Positions 34,632 to 45,600 of a stretch of 64,000 bases of DNA are shown in pieces; the stretch's first letter is position 1; every line of letters starts with the position of its first letter. Below the pieces are notes generated by a model. The model ran no database searches. It saw only the letters and a list, made by a program, of their open reading frames with translations, and was not told where the DNA came from. Position numbers and translations under genes: made by a program. Source of the stretch: Geotrypetes seraphini (taxonomy: Eukaryota; Chordata; Amphibia; Gymnophiona; Dermophiidae); NCBI RefSeq assembly GCF_902459505.1, contig NC_047096.1, positions 1,612,001 to 1,676,000 on the forward strand. The letters are read 5' to 3'.

Positions 34632-35372
34632 GGGCTAGATTCACTAACCTGACTTCTGTGGCCGATTCCAGCAGACCCGACCAATTCACAACAGCAAACA
34701 ATTATAATGAGGGCGATGGGAGGAATGCCCCTCTGCCCGCACGGATCGCTAGTGTGCCATCGTGACGCATGCGCAGACCATCAGCTTTCCCTGCAGATGA
34801 TCAGCGCATGCGTTTTGTGTCTGTTTGGTTTTTTTCCAGGCCCCGACTCTCCTGCTCTCCTAGGAAAGGGCAGAAACCATCCTTTTTTAACTCAGAAACT
34901 CAAGAGGCACTTTAACAACCGGCCCTTGAAACCCTGCCTCCCTTCTCAAAGCATTCACAGCACTGGCAGAGCTGACTCCTGTGTCGGTGGTGTTTTTTTA
35001 CTTTTATAACCACAGGCTCGCAGTGCGGGGAAGGGCAGCGATTCGGGGAGAGCAGGGCGACAGGCAGGAGAGATTCGGGCGGCAATTCAGGGGAGTGTAG
35101 GGTGGCAGGCAGGAGAGATTCGGGGCAGCAGAGAGCAGGGCAGCAATGGAGCAGGAGAGTCGGAAAGGACGTTTGCGACTGGTCCCCAGCAGTTGCTTCT
35201 TGGGTTGATCGGCCAGCCCAGTCAGATCGTGAAATTTGTTTTGTGAATCAGGTCCCTGCCTACTTTGCATGGATTGCAGGAGAGGTTAGTGAATCGGGCC
35301 GGAGGGAAATTGGGTTGCAAAGGGGTCACAAACCGATCGGTACCCGATTGGTTGGCTTAGTGAATCTAGCCC
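34632..35372. mobile_element. DNA transposon-like element, 741 bp, with terminal inverted repeats
   Basis: The left end GGGCTAGATTCACTAA is matched exactly in reverse by TTAGTGAATCTAGCCC at the right end. Subterminal sequence is palindrome-rich (CCGATCGGTACCCGATTGG near the right end). It has no coding frame. A target duplication is not obvious. Confidence 0.65.
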
Positions 35373-36815
35373 TTTATTGCACGGAAGCTCCACTTCCGAT
35401 GCTCAAAAGGGAAGAGAAAGGAAAACCCATCTCTTAATGGGGAATATTTTACAGCAGGTCTGGAGCTGCTGGTAACTGCTGTGTGTGTGTTGTATGAGTT
35501 TGATCTGCACCCAACAAAGGCTCAGGACACACACACAACAGTAACTACAACCCCAAAAAAAAACTTCAGCTGAGCCGGCAGCCCTGTTCTCACCCTGCCA
35601 GCTCATTTGATTCAGGCTCTGGAGCTGCCATCAGCTGAGCCAGCACAGAGAGCGGCGGCGGCGGCAGGAGAAGGAGCACGCCTGTGACAGCAGGGGTGGG
35701 GGAGGTTGCGCTTTTGAGCAGGTGCCAAGCTCAGCTCCTCTTGTACTGGGCTATTCTGCACAGTGAACATGCTTGTGATTTCCATGCCATTGGCCTAAGC
35801 GTAGCCTGTCCAAAGAAAATCGCTCCCAATCCAGCTTTCTTTGCTGGGTTGCCTGAAGCTTTGTGTATCCAGTTCTAAGACGTTTGGGTTTTTTTCTTTA
35901 CAGCTGAAGTTCTCGTTAATTCCAGGATTATGATTTTTTTCAGTGCACTCAGCTGAAAGAAAAGATGAATTACCAAATGTGGTAATACTGAATTAGTTAA
36001 GTTTCAAGTTCATTGAGAAGCCTTTCAGAGCAGTTTTTACAAATCTTTGATGTCATTCATTAGCATTTTCTTGAGATAGGTAAGTTTCCCATTGATGGAG
36101 GAATGCTATGCTTGCATGCAGCCAGTTTTAGTTTTCTTAAGATGTTCTTGGTGAGATTCTCGTGTTCCAAGCCCTCCTGTGCAGCCTCCCACTTGTGTCT
36201 CTTTCCAGAATCTGGAGGAGTGACAACACAGGGACAGGACAGTTTCACTTTTGGCGAGGGAATGGGCTCTGATTTCTCCGAGTCCTAGAACTGCTGGCTC
36301 TTCATTTAGCCGAGCTCCATGTGTCACTTTCAAGCGCTTTGTCCAGGCAATCTGTGTATTGACTAGTGTCTGCCATCACCAAGATTTCACAGCGAGTACT
36401 GTTGGAACCAAGGAAGGAAGGAGGCACCAGGAAATGTTCCCACAGGGATCAATTGTAGAACTCTCATAGGCAGGCACCAAGCACAGAGCTCTCCAAGCTA
36501 CCAACTAAAAAGCACCCAATTTCCACCACTTTTCTTACGTGGCTGGGGATTCCCAGTCGTGGAACGACTCCTTACTTTTCACTAACAGGTGTTTTCTGAG
36601 AACAGCAGGAGGGGTTATGGATTTGAAATACTGCCTTTCTGCATTAGAGCGTTTCAAAGGAAAAATAAAAACATTTTTATTCAAAGAAGCCTTTAACCTA
36701 TCCTCTTTTTTTTCATCCCCCACCCAATGTCTTACCCTTAAATGACTCTTTAGTCTATTTGACATGTACTTCCTACCCTTTATCCCTCTCGTTACAGTAC
36801 GTCTCTTTGTTATAG
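35373..36815. other. No gene recognised
   Basis: Intergenic sequence between PRICKLE4 and the periphilin-like gene. A short GCGGCGGCGGCAGG run lies near 35653. No splice-supported exon or named repeat is seen. Confidence 0.35.
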
Positions 36816-36819
36816 TCTA

Positions 36820-37015
36820 TGTAGACCGCTTAGAAGCTCGATAAGCAGCATTTCAAATGCTAATTTCCATTTATTACCTGCAGGTACGTTCTCTGCCACT
36901 AGTGGGCTCTTAATCTAAGTTTTTGTATCTGGGGTAATTGAGGGTTATGTGAGTTGCCCAGAATTGAACCCAATTCCCCAGGTTCTCTCTCACTGCACTA
37001 ACCACTAAGCAGAGG
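36820..37015 (+). mobile_element. LINE/SINE 3' tail, MIR-like
   Basis: It shows TAGACCGCTTAGAAGCTCG, then GAGTTGCCCAGAATTGAACC, then CACTGCACTAACCACTAAGC, the MIR-like order. Confidence 0.55.
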
Positions 37016-37017
37016 CA

Positions 37018-38165
37018 TAGTAAAGGGGGGAGGGGTCTGCCCTCCCCTCCCCTCCCCAAGCCCTACACAACATGCGGCCCCAAATGTCTCTCGCTCCGCA
37101 CTCTTGCTCTTCCCTCCTAGTCTCGCCTTTAAAAGCGCAGCCATCGCTGCTTTCAAGGACCAACAAACTAATTACGGCAGCCTGCAGAGCGAACCACACA
37201 TGTTCCCTCTGCCACGGTCCCAACCCTGATGTCAGAGAAGGGGCGGGAACGTGGTTCGGAGGCCAACAGCAGCCTGCTAGGTTCGCTCTGCAGGCTGTCA
37301 TAATTAGCTGAGTGGCGGACCGCGGAAGACAACCTCTCTCGCTGGATGCGGGAAGCAGCAGAAGGCCCTGCACGTCGTGAGGGCCCCAGTGGAACGTTGA
37401 ATCAGGACACCAGGGGGAGAGAGACTGATAAGGACCTTTAGGAGGGGTGGGAAAGTAGACTTGAAGACAGAGAAAGGCAGGGCAGATGCTGGACTAGAGG
37501 AGGTAGAGAGGGGAAATACCCTGAACCGAGGAGAGAGAGATGCTAAGCCCTGGTGAGGGGGAAGACAAAGACAGTGAGAGAGACAGAAAGACCTGGATCA
37601 AAGGTGGGAGGACTCAAAATTAGCAGAAGGAAGATAGAGAGAGGGAGAAACCTGAAACATAGGGGAGGCAGAAGAGAGGTGGAAAGATTCTGGACCAGGG
37701 AGGGAGGAAGGAAGGAGAAACAGAGAAAGACCTGGAAGAATGGAGAACAAATGTTGGAAGGGGGGGGGGGGGCTGATGCTATGGGACTATGGGAGGTGCA
37801 GACAGAGGGGGAGAGACCCTGAGGAAGAACAGAGAGATAGAAGATCATAACAGAGGAGGGAAACCTGGAACAAAGGTGGTAGTAAGTACAAAGGAGAACT
37901 GACACCGGATCTGGGGAGGGTGTAAGCAGAGGGACCCAAAGGGGCTGGGGTTGGATTGGGAAAGAAATGTTGGATGCACAGTCAGAAGGAAGTCCAACCA
38001 GAAACTAGATAAATCACTAGACAACAAAGGTAGGAAAAATGATTTTATTTTCAATTTAGTGATTGAAATGTGTCAGTTTTGAGAATTTATATCTGCTGTG
38101 TGTATACATGAAAAATTGAAAGGAAAAAAATTGCATTACAATTAGTAAAGGGGGTGGGATTTGGG
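37018..38165 (+). repeat. Purine-rich interspersed repeat with a hairpin
   Basis: 37018-37380 contains an inverted repeat, GCCTGCAGAGCGAACC (near 37180) against GGTTCGCTCTGCAGGC (near 37280). 37380-38165 is GA-rich and ends in AATGTTGGATGCACAGTCAG and AATTTAGTGATTG blocks. These blocks reappear in opposite orientation at 57700-57850, so the region is a copy of a dispersed element and not unique DNA. Confidence 0.6.
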
Positions 38166-39650
38166 GTAGAGCTTGGGTGGGTTTAGGGCAGAGCCGCCGC
38201 CAGGGCCTCTCCTCTTCCGCCCTCTTCCCTGCTGGCGTCTCAGGGCCCATCTGTGCATGCGCAGATATCAACGTGGTGATGACATCACGGTGACGTCCAC
38301 GCACTTCCGGGTCCCGCACCTAGGAAATGATGTCAGAGGGGGAGCCGACACAGGAAGCAAGTTGGTGATGCTGCTCGCACCAGGAAAGTTGAAGGGGGGC
38401 ACAGAAGAGGCACCACCACCCTCAGGAAACCCACCTGCCTCTGGTTCCACTGCTTCCCTCTTACACTTCCTACTGTAGTTACAGGACAGAACACAGACAA
38501 GTCGCATCCATCCAAAACCCACAGCTGCACTCTCCAGCCATTCAGCTTTGCACGTACAGAGCTGCGATGACTGACGATGCTAGAAATTCTGCAAGCTTGG
38601 AGAGCTTTAGTTACCCTTTTTCTAATCTAAAGAGGGACAGATATTATCACTCCCGTAAAAGGATTAACATGATGCTGTCCTCAGAGAACATCCTGTATTA
38701 CTCTGCAGCAAAAGCAAAGAATGTCCATTGAACGAAAGGTTTCAGCTCATTTCCAGCTTCAAAGGTTGTAACATGAAGTGGAGGAAAAAGCCCCCCATCC
38801 CTGCCCATCTGATACATCCCAAGTGGAAGGCATTCTCCTGATTCAGTTATCCATACCCTCACTACTCTGCAATCTTTCTGAAATCAAACTAATGTACAAA
38901 ACACAATTAAATCGACTTCAGGTGTATACTAAGTCCTTCTGTCTGTCTGTGCGTTGATTGCTGAGGGTGGGGTTGCTGGTTGGGATAGGGATGTCTTAAG
39001 AGGCTGTGGAGGATATCAAAACCCAGTCCTCCATGGGGGGTGGATCTTATTGCAAAAGCTTGTTTGTACATTTGCCTCTGTTTATGGTTGTTTCTTGTTA
39101 ATAAAAAGATTTGAACAAAAACCCCCACAAAGGTGGCTACTGGAAAAGGGAAGCTCTTTGGCCTCTGGCTTTCATCCAGTGTTGTTCTCAGCTCCCCCGT
39201 CTTTGAACTATCTCTGGGCCTTGGACTGGACTTCAGGCTGGAGCCACAGCACATTTCAATCTCCCTGGGAGCTGAGCGGAGTCAGAGGAAACCAGAGACG
39301 GGGCAGAGGAGAAAGCTTAGTGGGGATGAAGGAGGTTCAGATTAGGGGTGGGGCAGAAAACCTTGGACAAGGGTGTGCATTTGAAGTTTCAACTTGGTTT
39401 TAGCTGCACAAGTCACTCTGAATAGGTCTGAAGAGCCAGAGGCCCCTCTGTACCCTAAGAATGGCAACTGCTTGGGCCACTGTTTGGTTCTGACACTAAA
39501 AGTATCCGTGGCTTGAAAACTAGTGAAGATGATCAGCTCAGGAGCTGCAGAAAAATCTCCCAATACCAAAAGCCAAAAACTCTCATTTGTACTGAAAAGA
39601 AACCCCCTCCCCACCCCAACTTAAACCACCACCAGATTTTGGCTAATCCT
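38166..39650. other. No gene recognised
   Basis: A GC-rich patch with ETS-like GCACTTCCGGGT lies at 38297-38308 and might belong to the adjoining repeat. Nothing else is supported. Confidence 0.3.
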
Positions 39651-39656
39651 TTTATT
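39651..39656 (-). terminator. Candidate poly(A) signal of the periphilin-like gene
   Basis: AATAAA on the minus strand lies 43 bases beyond the stop codon at 39699-39701, a plausible if short 3' UTR. Confidence 0.45.
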
Positions 39657-39698
39657 CTCCTAATGAGTGGTTTACATAGCATAAATTTCCAGACATGG

Positions 39699-42600
39699 TC
39701 AGCCCACAGCGTGTCCAACAGTGTTCACATCGTATCTCTCAATGAAGCTTTTCAGCTCACGCACACAGCGCCTTCCCAGCTCTCGCAGACTCGCCCGCAC
39801 TGCTGCCACCATGGTTGTTTGCATGGAGGGCTCCTTCTCCAACAACATGCTTGCCACAAAGACAAAAGCCCTGCAGTCCTGCTGGTACGCCTGCAACAAA
39901 CAGTGAGCCAATGACAGTATCTGCGGGAAAGAGCGGGAACCGTATGGTCTCGTGACAAGCACATGGACCACACGGTTAGTAACCTATCGCTAACAGTCCT
40001 AACTGCCCCACTCCATTAAGAAATCAACAATGATAAGATGCAGACAGCAGTCCAGCAGTGAGACTGGGTCTATTCAGTTTTTGCACAGAGTGTCACTAGT
40101 TTGATTATCTCCCAGTTGGTGAGAGGTCATACATGTGTACCTGATGCAAGGAGCTCCTTGCACTCAGGGAATGGGTCTGATCTCTGGAGGCAGTCAGAGA
40201 AGTACATAAAGGAGACCTACAGGGAGGCTGTAGAGAAGTCCCATCTCCAGTCTGGCTGCCTCAGAGGAGAAAAGCTCACCTGAAAGGAGAGTATCACTTG
40301 GAAAGGCAGAAAATGAGCCTGTAACCAGGACCTACCCTCCAGGCGATACAATATCCTCTTGTACCAAGGCTGTGTCTCCAGAAGCTTTTGCCCAGGAAGG
40401 GTTAGGATGGCCATTGTAATTGGAGATTCAAGCATTAGGCATATCGATAGCTGGTGAATGTGAGGATCACTTGGCAAATCTCACACATCACCTAGCTAAG
40501 ATTTTAGACAGTGCTGGGGAGGAGTCTGCTGTCTTGGTACATGTTGGTAGATGATACAGGAAAATGTGGGTGGGAGGGAGGCTGATAATTTTATTCTTAT
40601 AAACCACCACAACATCCCAGTTCTAGGCGGTACACAGAAAAGAGAACCAGTACTCGGGAAATAGCAACCCGCCGAAACGGGGATGAAAAAAAATCTGGTC
40701 ACTGCAGGTACGGGAACAAGGCCATTCACCACCCCGTGGAGCAGTGAATGGCCTTGTCCACACAGTTAATTGAGAGAACATGCACAAAATACTTTAAAAT
40801 CTGATCACGCGGTCCATGCATCTCCCTCCTTTACCTTCGCTGGCGATTTTCCTCTTAACAAGCAGCCGGAGCATTTCCTTAAGTCGCGTGCGGCTGGCTG
40901 CCTGAAACTTCTCTGCTCTGATGCAACTTCCTGTTTCCGGTTGCGTTAGACGAGACGTTTCAGGCAGCCAGCCGCACGTGACTTAAGGAAATGCTCCGGC
41001 TGCTTGTTAAGAGGAAAATTGCCAGTGAAGGTAAAGGCAAGGGAGGGAGGGAGATGCATGGACTGCAGCGGGCGAGAGGGAGGGAGGGAGGGAGGGAGGG
41101 AGGGAGGGGGCTGCTACTGGGGACAGAGGACCCAGCTGAAATGAACCTTTTTAAATAAATATATATTAGTTTCCCATAGAGCTTGGGAGGAAAAAAAGAC
41201 AACAAAGCAAAACTGGCTGAGGAGTAGGAAAGAGAAAGGGCAGAGGACAGGCAGGTGAGCCAGATGCTGGAAGCAGGGGAGAATGAGGGAAAGAAGCTAG
41301 AGGGTTGGAGAGGAGAGAGACACATTGGTGTGGAAGAGAGGGAAAATTTGGACACAGGAAGGTAATAGAAAGAGGGGAAATTATGTGCATGGGGCATAGG
41401 GACAGAGACATAAAGGGGAGAAATATGGGAGAAAATTACATGTATGGGGCAAAGCAGCTCCTGACTGGTGAGGCCCGACTTTAATACAGGAAGAGGCGGT
41501 CGGAGCATACAGCAAGTGATTTCCTTCACTCGCCGGCACTCCGGCTGCCCTCTCCTGCCTCTCCAGCTGCCCTTTCCTGCCTCCCCTTCGCGGTTGGAAA
41601 ATACCACGAATAACCGGGACCGCGAACTGCGAATTCGCGGGGGAGCACTGTATACAGATACAGAGGGGAGATATTAGAAATGGGGAAAATAGGAACACAG
41701 AAGGGAGATGGATTGTGCGGATGGGATTAGATGGTTGACGGGGACCGAGCTTACGGGGATGGGGACAAATTTTTTCCCCGTGTCATTCTCTAGTTGCAAT
41801 AAAGATCACTTTAGACCAGGTGTCTTTAAATACAGAGCAGATGGGTTTTTAAACTAGAAAGAAACTAGGGAGAAGGCCAACAGACACTCAATGTATGTTT
41901 AAAAGATATCAGCAAAAGAAGGAAGATTATTGATAGGGAGGTTGCAATAAAGACCACTGTAGTCTTTAAGTACAGAGCAGACGGGTTTTAAAAATGGCAA
42001 ATTATCACTGTCAACTGCTAAGCAAATTGTAAATAGGAATAAACACTGAAATATTTGTATACAAATACCAGAAGCTTAAGAAACAAGATGGGAGAGTTGG
42101 AATATATTGCACTAAATGCAAACATATGATAGGCATGTCTGAGACCTGGTGGAAAGAAAATAATCAACGGGACACTGTCATACCAAGATACAAACTATAT
42201 CACCATGATAGGGTGGATTGAATTGGTTGACATATAGCATTATATGTTACGGAGGGCCTTAAATCAAATGGACTGAAAATTCTACAGGAGCAGATACACA
42301 CCTTGGAATCCCTATGGGTAGAAATTCTGTGTCTAAGAGGGAAAAGGATAGCGATAGGAGTGTACGTTATTGCGGTATATAAGCTGTTATTATTATTATT
42401 AATATTACTACCATCTCCCTGACCAGGATGAACAGACATGCTGAAATGTTATCAAAAATTAGGGAGGCTAACAAACTGGGTAACACAATAATAATGGGTG
42501 ATTTCAACTACCCCGATATTGACTGGATAAATGTATCTAGGGAGATAAAATTTCTCGATGAAATCAAGGACAAAAGCGTGCGAGAATTTGGCACGCCGAC

Positions 42601-45600
42601 ATGGCAGCGCAGACAATTCAGCGCAAGACCAAAAAGTTACTTTTAAAGAGCTCCGATGGGGGTGTGGGGGGGAGCACCCCTTATTATAGAGAAAACTTAA
42701 CTTTTTCCTAAAAAAAAAAAAAAAAAAAATCAGGAAAAAGTTGTTTACTCTATAATGGAGGGTTCCAACTCCCCCCCCCCCCCAATGACAGCACGAGGAG
42801 TATGAAGTAAGAGCTCTTTAAAAGTAACTTTATAGGCGGCGTGCTGGGGTCTTGCGCCGAAGTCCCGCACGCGAATGACTATGAACCTTGATTATGAAGC
42901 AGCTGGTTCAGGAATCGACAAGAGGTGAAGCAATTCTAGATGTAGTTCTTAGTGGAGTGTATGAATTGGTGAGGGAGGTAACGATGCTGGGGCCGCTTGA
43001 CATGATCAGATTTGATATAACCCTTGATATAAATTCACACAGAAAATCCAAAACAACAGCATTTAACTTTAAAAAAGAAGACTATGATAAATGAGAAGAA
43101 TGGTAAAAACAAAAACTTAGAGAAACAACTGGAAAGGTCAAAAATTTGCTTCATGTGTGGAAGTTATTAAAAATGTCATCCTGGAAGAGCAGATCAGATC
43201 TAGTCCATGTATTAAAAAAAGAAGAAAAACCAAATGACAGCAAGCACGAAGGAAGCTGACCTAGTATGGCTATCCTTATAAACACAAAACCCTGCAAACA
43301 GGATGCTGGGAATTATTAAAAAAAGGGATGGTTAACAAGATTAAGAATGTTATAATGCCCCTGTATCGCTCCATGGTGCGACCTCATCTGGAGCATTGCG
43401 TTCAATTCTGGTCTCCTTATCTCAAGAAAGATATAGCGGTGGTAGAAAAGGTTCAAAGAAGAGCAGCCAAGATGGTAAAGGGGATGGAACTCCTCTTGTA
43501 CGAGGAAAGACTAAAGAGGTTAGGGCTCTTCAGCTTGGAAAAGAGATGGCTGAGGGTAGATAGGACTGAAGTCTAGAAAATCCTGAGTGGAGTAGAACGG
43601 GTACAAGTGGATCGATTTTTCACTACGTCAAAAATTACAAAGATTAGGGGACACTTGATGAAGTTACAGGAAAATAGCTTTAAAACCAATAGGAGGAAAG
43701 TTTTTTCACTCAGAGAATAGTTAAGCTCTGGAACGCATTGCCAGAGGTTGTGGCAAGAGCGGATAGCGTAGCTGGTATTGACGATTTCCTGGAGGAAAAG
43801 TCCATAGTCTGTTATTGAGAAAGACATGGGGGAAGCCACTGCTTGCCCTGGATTGGTAGCATGGAATGTTGCTACTCTGGGGATTCTAATTAATTAATTA
43901 GGATTTTTAGGATTTTATATACCGCCTATCAAGGTTATCTAAGCGGTTTTACAATCAGGTACTCAAGCATTTTCCCTATCTGTCCCGGTGGGCTCACAAT
44001 CTAGCTAATGTACCTGGGGCTATGGAGGATTAAGTGATTTGCCCAGGGTCACAAGGAGCAGCGCGGGGTTTGAACCCACAACTCCAGGGTGCTGAGGCTG
44101 TAGCTTCAACCACTGCGCCACACACTTCTAGAATCTTGTTACTCTTTGGGGATTCCGCATGGATTGTTGCTACTCTGGGTTTTGGCCAGGTACTAGTGAC
44201 CGGCATTGGCCACCATGAGAACGAGCTACTGGGCTTGATGGACCCAATAAGGTTATTCTTATGTTCTTAACACTGGCTTTTCCCTGTCCAACCAGGCTGG
44301 GCCTAGCACACGCTCATATGGACTTTGCTTTGATGCTAACTGTAATACAGTGAATATGACCAAAACACATTTTGTGATGACTCTAATTTCAAGGTCCGCA
44401 GCCCCCTCACAATGTAACTCTGTGCTCATCACTTACCAGTTCAATAGCTTCTTTTTTAGCCAGTATAGCCACTGAACGAGGATCTCTTGTGGTGATCGTA
44501 CCCAGAGTAGAATAGGTCTGACAAGAACTGCTGATGTTCTGTTCTTTAGAGATGATCTAAAATTACCCAAAAGAAATCTGTAAGTTTCATGAAATTGGAA
44601 ATCTTTTGAACAAACATCACAGAGTTCACAGAAAGACATGTGAACCAGGTCCTAGCCCAGGTGAAAATTTGGGAGGGAGGGAATTGCCTAGGGCTCACAA
44701 TTTAGGTGTTCTTCAATTATGGCCAACTCCTGCATTTCTGAGGTCAGTACAGTTAAGAAAAACTTATGTGTGCCCTATAATTCTATGCTGGTCAATATTC
44801 CTCCCTAGGCAAGTAAAGGAAAGTTTACTCTTTCCAAATATACCAGGACTAGGGGGCATGTGATGAAGCTACTAAATAGTAGATTTAAAATAAACTGAAT
44901 AAAATATTTCATCACAGAACGTGTAAATAAACTCTGAATTCGTCGCCAGAAAATGTGGTGAAATCAGTTAGCTTAGCAGGGTTTTAAAAAAAGGGCTTGG
45001 ATAATTTCCTAAAAGAGTAGTCCATAGGCCATTATTGAGATGGTTTAGGGAAATCCACTGCTTATTCCTAGGATAACCAGCATAAAATATGTTTTACTAC
45101 TTGGGATCTAGCTAGGTACAGTTGGGACCTGGGTTGGCCACTGTTGGAAACAGGATACTGGGCTTGATGGACCTTCGGTCTGTCTCAGTACAGCAATTCT
45201 TATGGTCTTATAATGCTTGGGTACTGAACTTTTGTAATAACCTAATCAGGATGAACCTACCTTGGCCATGCCTGAGGCTGCTCCTATGTCACATCTTCCT
45301 CTGATGGCACTTTCTGGCATCTCAATCCGCGCTCGCTTCTCTCCAGGTCCAACTTCATTACCTCCTATGGTTCTTTCCGGGACTGTCTTGATCCAAGCTT
45401 GTTTCTCTCCAGTTCCATCAGTACTACTCCATCCTCCTCCAATGGTGGTCTCTGGGACTGTCTTGATCCAAGCTTGTCTCTCTCCAGTTCCATCAGTACT
45501 ACTCCATCCTCCTCCAATGGTGGTCTCTGGGACTGTCTTGATCCAAGCTTGTCTCTCTCCAGTTCCATCAGTACTACTCCATCCTCCTCCAATGGTGGTC

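Larger units (their letters stand above)
42050..44262 (+). mobile_element. CR1 LINE, endonuclease part plus C-terminal part, with two nested insertions
   Basis: The endonuclease end reads NTIIMGDFNYPDIDWINVS (about 42480-42540) and STRGEAILDVVLSG (about 42907-42950). The RT core is deleted. From 43300, [20 protein letters not shown] continues to [20 protein letters not shown]. The tail runs to TTCTTATGTTCTTAAC at about 44260. A foldback MITE (42576-42872) and a SINE (43888-44128) are inserted in it. It lies in the last intron of the periphilin-like gene. Confidence 0.87.
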
